DNA from: Cytobacillus luteolus
GTDB lineage: Bacteria > Bacillota > Bacilli > Bacillales > Bacillaceae_L
Assembly (NCBI RefSeq): GCF_017873715.1
Contig: NZ_JAGGKM010000003.1
Coordinates: 434,001-498,000, forward strand
Length of the DNA stretch: 64,000 nucleotides
Direction of reading: 5' to 3'
The stretch's first letter is position 1. The number at the start of each line of letters is the position of its first letter. The notes below the pieces were generated by a model. It saw only the letters and a program-made list of their open reading frames with translations, searched no databases and was not told where the DNA came from. This document shows positions 59,592 through 64,000 of this stretch, in pieces. The position numbers and the translations under genes are program-made.

Positions 59592-60011
59592 ATGAAATTT
59601 TATAAAACTGGGATAGTTATGTTTACAATGTTTTTATTTGTAGTTGCTGGTTGTGTAAAAGGAATAACAAACGAAGAACAAAAAATAGTAGTACAAAAAC
59701 GTGTTGGTGAAGAAAATAAATATGGAGAATTTAAAGAGGTTACTGACAATGTTATAGTTCAAAAGGTTAAGAAGATAGTAGAAGATGTTGTTTGGGAAAA
59801 TGCAAAAGTGAGTATGGTACGTCCTGCTGATTATCGGTTTGCATTTCAATATAAGAATCCAGAAATTGAAGCAAAAGGCATATTATATGAACTTTGGATC
59901 AGTCCTAATAAAGATAAGGTGGAGCTTGTAATAAATGGTGAAAGTAAATATGCGCAATTAAATGAGAAAGATTCAGCTGTTTTGTTAGGGATATTGACTG
60001 GAGGAATGTAA
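59592..60011 (+). CDS. Lipoprotein, 139 aa
   Basis: ATG 59592 follows GAGGGGTGA. Signal with lipobox VVAGC, then a domain of about 115 residues with RVGEENKYGEFKEV and ending AVLLGILTGGM. Possibly a YhfM-like secreted domain, but I am not certain. Alone. Confidence 0.7.
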   Translation: MKFYKTGIVMFTMFLFVVAGCVKGITNEEQKIVVQKRVGEENKYGEFKEVTDNVIVQKVKKIVEDVVWENAKVSMVRPADYRFAFQYKNPEIEAKGILYELWISPNKDKVELVINGESKYAQLNEKDSAVLLGILTGGM

Positions 60012-60467
60012 TCAGATATGGGCAAACCGATAAACTTGTTGATGCTAATACTAAAAAGTAGTTTGTTTTATGTCTGATAAAAATAATTGTTTTATAAAAA
60101 GGTGCTGCTCTTCAAAATGAGATTGGCACTTTTTTTTTTATAAAAACGAAGCCAAATGTACTAACTTAAGGGTTTTAATGTTACACCTTTATTACAATTA
60201 TTACAGAATTATAGGTTTTATAAATTACATATAGGGTTAAACATTGTCATATTAACAATTAAACCGTCTACTATGGAAAGTAATGGTTTAGTATTGCAGT
60301 GTAGATTTAAGGTGAAATTTTAGCTAATATATTATCTTTTAAGACTATTTAAACTACTGTTAACCTCTATTATGAATCTACAATATAAACGTATTTTAAC
60401 GTTGCTGTAACAAGTTTTATGCAAGGTTTTAGTAAAATAGTAGTAGCGTTATATGGAGGGATTAACT
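60012..60467. other. Intergenic region with weak terminator
   Basis: AAGGTGC...GCACTTT with T9 at about 60099-60139 may end the lipoprotein gene. The remaining 300 bases are AT-rich; I see no ORF, repeat or RNA motif. Confidence 0.5.
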
Positions 60468-61169
60468 ATGGAGAAAAAAATACTAAATTATGAAGATCTA
60501 TTAGTTATGCTGGATGATTTTTTAAGGGAACCAAAAGAATTCTGGGATACTTTTTATGAAGATAGATCAAAGGATATTCCATTTTTTAAGGTTAAGGGAC
60601 CTGATGAGAATTTAGTTGAGTATTTCAGTAAAGGACTTGCTCCTAAGAAGGTATTGGAAATTGGTTCTGGACCTGGGAGAAATGCGATTTATATGGCACA
60701 GAAAGGATGTACCGTAACTGCATTAGATATATCTGAAAAGGCGATTAAGTGGGCAAGAGAGAGAGCTAGTAAAGTTGAAGTAGAAATAGATTTTCAATGT
60801 GCCTCTCTATTTGATTTTGAATTTGAGCCTCATTCGTATGATTTTGTATATGATTGTGGGATGTTCCATCACATAGCCCCTCATCGTCGTTTAACTTACG
60901 TTGAAATCCTAAAAAAAGCACTTAAAAATGGTGGTCTTTTTGGAATTGTTTGCTTTAATACAGAAGGTGCTCTAGCTACATCAGATTGGGATATTTATAA
61001 TGAAAGAAGTCTAAAAGGGGGCATAGGTTATACAGAAGAAAGACTAAAAGAAATATTTAATGAAGATTTCAATATAATCGATTTTAGAAGAATGAATAAG
61101 ATGCTCCAATCGGATGAACTATTTGGAGAAGACTTCCTATGGACGAGTTTAATGCAAATTAAAAATTAG
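60468..61169 (+). CDS. Class I SAM-dependent methyltransferase
   Basis: 233 residues. VLEIGSGPGRNAIYMA is motif I, TALDISEKAI motif II, DFVYDCGMFHHI motif IV, and ILKKALKNGGLFGIVCF follows. Typical of small-molecule methyltransferases (UbiE/TehB-like). The start is ATG 60468 after GGAGGGA; ATG 60453 is within that site. Acceptor unknown. Confidence 0.8.
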   Translation: MEKKILNYEDLLVMLDDFLREPKEFWDTFYEDRSKDIPFFKVKGPDENLVEYFSKGLAPKKVLEIGSGPGRNAIYMAQKGCTVTALDISEKAIKWARERASKVEVEIDFQCASLFDFEFEPHSYDFVYDCGMFHHIAPHRRLTYVEILKKALKNGGLFGIVCFNTEGALATSDWDIYNERSLKGGIGYTEERLKEIFNEDFNIIDFRRMNKMLQSDELFGEDFLWTSLMQIKN

Positions 61170-61193
61170 ATGACTGTTTTCTATACAACTAGC

Positions 61194-61222
61194 TGTGGTA
61201 CTGTTCCGTGAAGGAGTAGTAC
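61194..61222. other. Inverted repeat in intergenic region
   Basis: TGGTACT and AGTACCA arms flank GTTCCGTGAAGGAGT. No T-run; may be an operator or weak hairpin. The rest of 61170-61407 shows no ORF. Confidence 0.35.
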
Positions 61223-61407
61223 CATATTAATTTTAGTGGAAAAGAATATGGACTAGGTAAAGGGTAAAGCGCAGGGCTTATAGTAGGAGAAAAAAACCAT
61301 TGTAATTCCATTATTTTGAAACCTTTTATTGAGTTGTCCGTATTAAATCAAATAGTGTCTCTTTACATAATTTTATTTTTATCAATTGTATTGAAGGTGA
61401 TGAAAAA

Positions 61408-61740
61408 ATGTTGCGATATTTATTAAGTACAACTGTTATTGTGGCCATTCAACTAGTTATATTTTATTTCTTATCTCCTATGTTTAACCTAGCATATTAC
61501 GATGCTGTATTTATGTTTGGTGCATTAACGTGTGCAGTTGTTTTTTTCTTTTCAAGCAAGGGTGACATATATGAAAAAAAAACAAATCACAGTGCCTTTA
61601 TCGCACTAGGGCGAACTCTTGGTTATGATAATATGAAGACAGAAAAATTTAGCATTGATATGAATCCATTATTATTCGGTTCTGCAATAGTAACTATTGG
61701 GGGAGCTGTTGTTTCCTTACTGGTCTTTTTAGTTCAGTAA
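61408..61740 (+). CDS. Membrane protein, 110 aa
   Basis: ATG 61408 with GAAGGTGAT upstream. Three hydrophobic segments (about 5-25, 32-48, 88-108). The middle part is NHSAFIALGRTLGYDN. Family not recognised. Its stop adjoins the stop of the convergent gene with no gap. Confidence 0.65.
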   Translation: MLRYLLSTTVIVAIQLVIFYFLSPMFNLAYYDAVFMFGALTCAVVFFFSSKGDIYEKKTNHSAFIALGRTLGYDNMKTEKFSIDMNPLLFGSAIVTIGGAVVSLLVFLVQ

Positions 61741-61965
61741 CTATTTTGGCTTAGTAAAAACTTTGCCATTATTTAACTCACACCAATCGTCCAACTCGTC
61801 ATATATGTCTTTATTTCCGTATTTATCTATAAAGGATTCTTTGTCTTGAAATACTTCCATTAAACCATCTTCTATTAATGTTACCATTCGAAAAGGGTTT
61901 AATTGGAAAACCTTAGATACTGCTATCAATTCACCAATATGAACAACGTTAGCAATATTTTTCAT
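61741..61965 (-). CDS. Small hypothetical protein, 74 aa
   Basis: ATG 61965 follows AAAGGAGAT. The product is soluble, acidic in its C-terminal half (DIYDELDDWCELNNG). Not recognised. The 3' end is zero bases from the convergent gene. Confidence 0.65.
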   Translation of the reverse strand: MKNIANVVHIGELIAVSKVFQLNPFRMVTLIEDGLMEVFQDKESFIDKYGNKDIYDELDDWCELNNGKVFTKPK

Positions 61966-62319
61966 TATTTCATCTCCTTTAAATTGATAGCTATTTATTC
62001 GTAAAAACAGTAAGAAATTAATGTTGAATGTACTTTAGACAATAAAGTCTTACTATTAGTATTGTCAGTTTTTGTGATACTATGTGTGGCGATTATTTAT
62101 ACGCAGGATCTTGGTAAAGAATTAATTGATTAAACTGTTTAAATTTTATTCGCCAATTAGCGTTATACTAGCTGATTGGTTTTCTTTATAATTTGTCTGT
62201 CTTGTTATTGGGAATAAAGACTTTTCTTTCTTGCGCTCTTCTGTTTTATAAAACACTTATGGTAAAATTTACAATGTAAATATTGTGAAGCGGAAGACTT
62301 TGAAAGGGGCTATGTAGTT
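61966..62319. other. Intergenic region with a possible gene remnant
   Basis: Open frame without start from about 62008 to TAA 62131-62133 encodes a membrane helix (VLLLVLSVFVILCVAII) and a polar tail; likely a 3' gene fragment. The terminator CCAATTAGC/GCTGATTGG with T4 (62153-62183) follows it. Nothing else recognised. Confidence 0.35.
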
Positions 62320-63051
62320 ATGGATTATAGGGGACCAGAGGTTTATGAAAAGGAGGATTTTCTTTCGAATTATATGAAGAGGAGATCTAGAAAGGATAGT
62401 CCTAACAATGCAATTGAAGGTCCTATCATTTATGAACTTATAGGAGATTTTCAAAATAAAGATATATTAGATTTAGGTTGTGGTGATGCTTCGTTTGGAA
62501 AGGAATTACTAAACCACGGTGCAAATCTTTACATAGGTGTAGAAGGTTCTGAACTTATGGCAGCTTCCGCAAAACTTAATCTAATTAATCAAAATGCAAC
62601 AATTCTCCACGAGACAGTGGAAACATTTAGTTATCCAATGAATAAATTTGATTTTGTTACTTCTAGGTTTGTGATCCACTATGTTTCAGATATTCATTTA
62701 CTGTTTAAAAACGTACATAAAACGTTGAAAGACAAGGGTAAATTTATTTTCAGTATACAACATCCTCTCACTACCTCATCGTTTCTCAGTAAACAATCAG
62801 GTGAAAAGAGGGAGAACTGGGTAGTTGATGATTATTTTATCGAAGGAGAAAGAAAAGAACCCTGGATAAATAAAACAGTCGTAAAATACCATCGAACTAT
62901 AGAACATTACTATACAGCACTTACTAAAGCCGGCTTTACAGTCAATGATTTACGTGAAGGAATGCCTAAGCGTGAACATTTTAGTAATGAAGAAGAGTTT
63001 GCTCGAAGACTAAGAATCCCAGTCGTGCTAGCATTTTCTTGTAAGAAGTAA
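62320..63051 (+). CDS. Class I SAM-dependent methyltransferase
   Basis: 243 residues. LDLGCGDASFG is motif I, followed by VGVEGSEL-like acidic loop (IGVEGSE), then DFVTSRFVIHYVSD and TLKDKGKFIFSIQHP. Family of methyltransferases acting on small molecules or tRNA-like acceptors; substrate unknown. GAAAGGGG precedes ATG 62320 at about nine bases. Confidence 0.8.
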   Translation: MDYRGPEVYEKEDFLSNYMKRRSRKDSPNNAIEGPIIYELIGDFQNKDILDLGCGDASFGKELLNHGANLYIGVEGSELMAASAKLNLINQNATILHETVETFSYPMNKFDFVTSRFVIHYVSDIHLLFKNVHKTLKDKGKFIFSIQHPLTTSSFLSKQSGEKRENWVVDDYFIEGERKEPWINKTVVKYHRTIEHYYTALTKAGFTVNDLREGMPKREHFSNEEEFARRLRIPVVLAFSCKK

Positions 63052-63156
63052 TCTGAAATTTAGTTACTTAACAGGACCTCTGATTAAGAAGGATATATAT
63101 AAATAAATGATTTTATTAAACTATAAAAATATTAATCGAATATGTAGGGGAGAATT

Positions 63157-63555
63157 ATGGAAAATAGACCTAGAGCGTTTGCAGCACTTATAAAAGGTGA
63201 TTCCATTCTAATGGTACACGTCGTAACCGGTTCAAAAGACTTTTGGACGTTACCAGGTGGGGGGTTAGAAGCTGAAGAGACATTTGAGGACGCTGTTGTG
63301 CGTGAGGTACAGGAAGAAGTTAATTTAAAGGTGAAGGTAGTTAAAGAATTATTTACTGGGACATATGAACGTGGTATTGAAAAGTGTTTTTTGGTTGAAG
63401 AGATAGAGAAAGCATCAATACCCACATTAGGTTACGATCCCGAGCTACCCAGGCACCAGCAAGAATTAAAGGAAGTAAAATGGCATTCGATTACGAACGT
63501 TCGAGAGGATTTACATGTTTCAAAGGTTATTGAAGCTCTGAATCTAAAGGTATAA
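63157..63555 (+). CDS. NUDIX hydrolase
   Basis: 132 residues. NUDIX box GGGLEAEETFEDAVVREVQ then EEVNL fits GX5EX7REUXEE but with Val-Asn for the Gly position. Substrate unknown. AGGGGAGA precedes ATG 63157. Confidence 0.8.
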   Translation: MENRPRAFAALIKGDSILMVHVVTGSKDFWTLPGGGLEAEETFEDAVVREVQEEVNLKVKVVKELFTGTYERGIEKCFLVEEIEKASIPTLGYDPELPRHQQELKEVKWHSITNVREDLHVSKVIEALNLKV

Positions 63556-63584
63556 AAAATATAAAATTAAGAGTGGGTGTTTTC

Positions 63585-64000
63585 TTGAAAACAACTAAAC
63601 AGCATCAAAAAGAGATGAAATTGACTTTATGGCTATTTGGGGTATTTGGAATTATTCTACTTATAGGTTTATTGCTAGGTATAATACCTCCTAATTTTTG
63701 GGTAATATGTATTGTTCTGATCGTAGGTTTCCCTTTAATCTTAAGAGAAGGAAGAAAGACTATAGAAGAAGTTAAAGAGAAACAAGCAAGAATGCTCCAA
63801 AAGGGAGTATGGAAATTCATATTTGTTTATGGAATTCTTCTATTTGGGTTCCCTTTAGGTGTATTTACTGCTCTTGAAGAATGGGGAAATACAGCTTTGT
63901 TCGTCTTTACAGTTTTATCAGCTATGGTAATTGGAGGTAGTTTTTACGGCTCTATAATGTATCTTGTTGTGAAGAACAATTACAAGAAATATAACATGTA
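63585..64000 (+). CDS. Membrane protein (3' end outside the window)
   Basis: TTG 63585 follows GAGTGGGTG. The frame is open to the last base (at least 138 codons), with about four hydrophobic segments in two pairs separated by a basic loop REGRKTIEEVKEKQARML. The final bases ATG TA may be the beginning of a stop. No family recognised. Not a full reading frame in the window. Confidence 0.6.
   Translation, partial: MKTTKQHQKEMKLTLWLFGVFGIILLIGLLLGIIPPNFWVICIVLIVGFPLILREGRKTIEEVKEKQARMLQKGVWKFIFVYGILLFGFPLGVFTALEEWGNTALFVFTVLSAMVIGGSFYGSIMYLVVKNNYKKYNM

Noticed and set aside
1-64000. tRNA, rRNA, prophage or insertion sequence
   Set aside because: No tRNA-like TTCGA arm contexts, rRNA signatures, transposase, integrase or phage structural genes were seen; a tRNAscan run would settle the tRNA part.

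Overview
The window is low-GC Firmicutes chromosome. The Shine-Dalgarno sites are strong, TTG and GTG starts are frequent, intrinsic terminators are compact, and there is a T-box leader. Genes of the Bacillus core set (cwlJ, yojN/yojO-like, ydjO-like, argS, pepF, clpP, narK) point to a spore-forming member of the Bacillaceae. I do not name a genus. No rRNA, tRNA, prophage, insertion sequence or CRISPR array was seen. Both ends cut genes: a TerC-family protein at the left and a membrane protein at the right.

Layout. 0-10 kb: truncated terC, a divergent phosphodiesterase/phosphatase and EEP-nuclease pair, a VTT membrane protein, a YdeP-type molybdopterin oxidoreductase, then a methyltransferase-MurG paralogue-GNAT operon and a small antisense-strand protein. 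10-21 kb: endonuclease IV, an array of 52-bp repeats (17 boxes), a MATE pump, NUDIX, T-box-controlled argS, pepF, an MFS pump, and a second unrelated 52-bp array (12 boxes). 20-32 kb: DHH phosphoesterase, a MoxR/VWA pair, MFS pumps (one with a TetR regulator and two operators), small membrane proteins, a PLA2-like mini-protein and a TPP enzyme. 32-42 kb: more 51-bp repeats, a ydjO-like gene with a structured leader, a MutS2-like ATPase, an aminotransferase, two small lipoproteins, and a GNAT plus kinase-like operon. 42-54 kb: GPH sugar symporter with a cre site, HAD phosphatase, cwlJ, a second pepF, narK behind an FNR box, prolyl oligopeptidase, and a sigma factor-clpP operon. 54-64 kb: small lipoproteins, membrane proteins, an MtnX-like phosphatase fused by overlap to glycerol-1-phosphate dehydrogenase, two methyltransferases and NUDIX.

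Most notable system. The MutS2-like gene (35109-37040) and the GNAT/kinase-like operon (40914-42311) lie about 4 kb apart and are preceded by two homologous leader RNAs. Each leader has its own promoter and a short upstream ORF ending in the same residues, Val-Val-Leu-Asn-stop (MQGVVLN and MKVVVLN). In each, the last three codons of that ORF, GTTCTTAAC, can pair perfectly with a downstream GTTAAGAAC. Each also has a shared 3' motif and a strong intrinsic terminator just before the gene. This is the architecture of ribosome-stalling-controlled transcription attenuation. It suggests that a translation-stress or antibiotic signal turns on both a ribosome-associated ATPase family member and possible modifying enzymes. 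The architecture is read from the sequence; the inducing signal and function are inferred.

Other regulation visible: an argS T-box with an Arg CGA specifier, a TetR operator pair inside and downstream of a consensus sigma-A promoter, a class II FNR promoter at narK, and cre-like sites at the GPH symporter and the molybdopterin enzyme.
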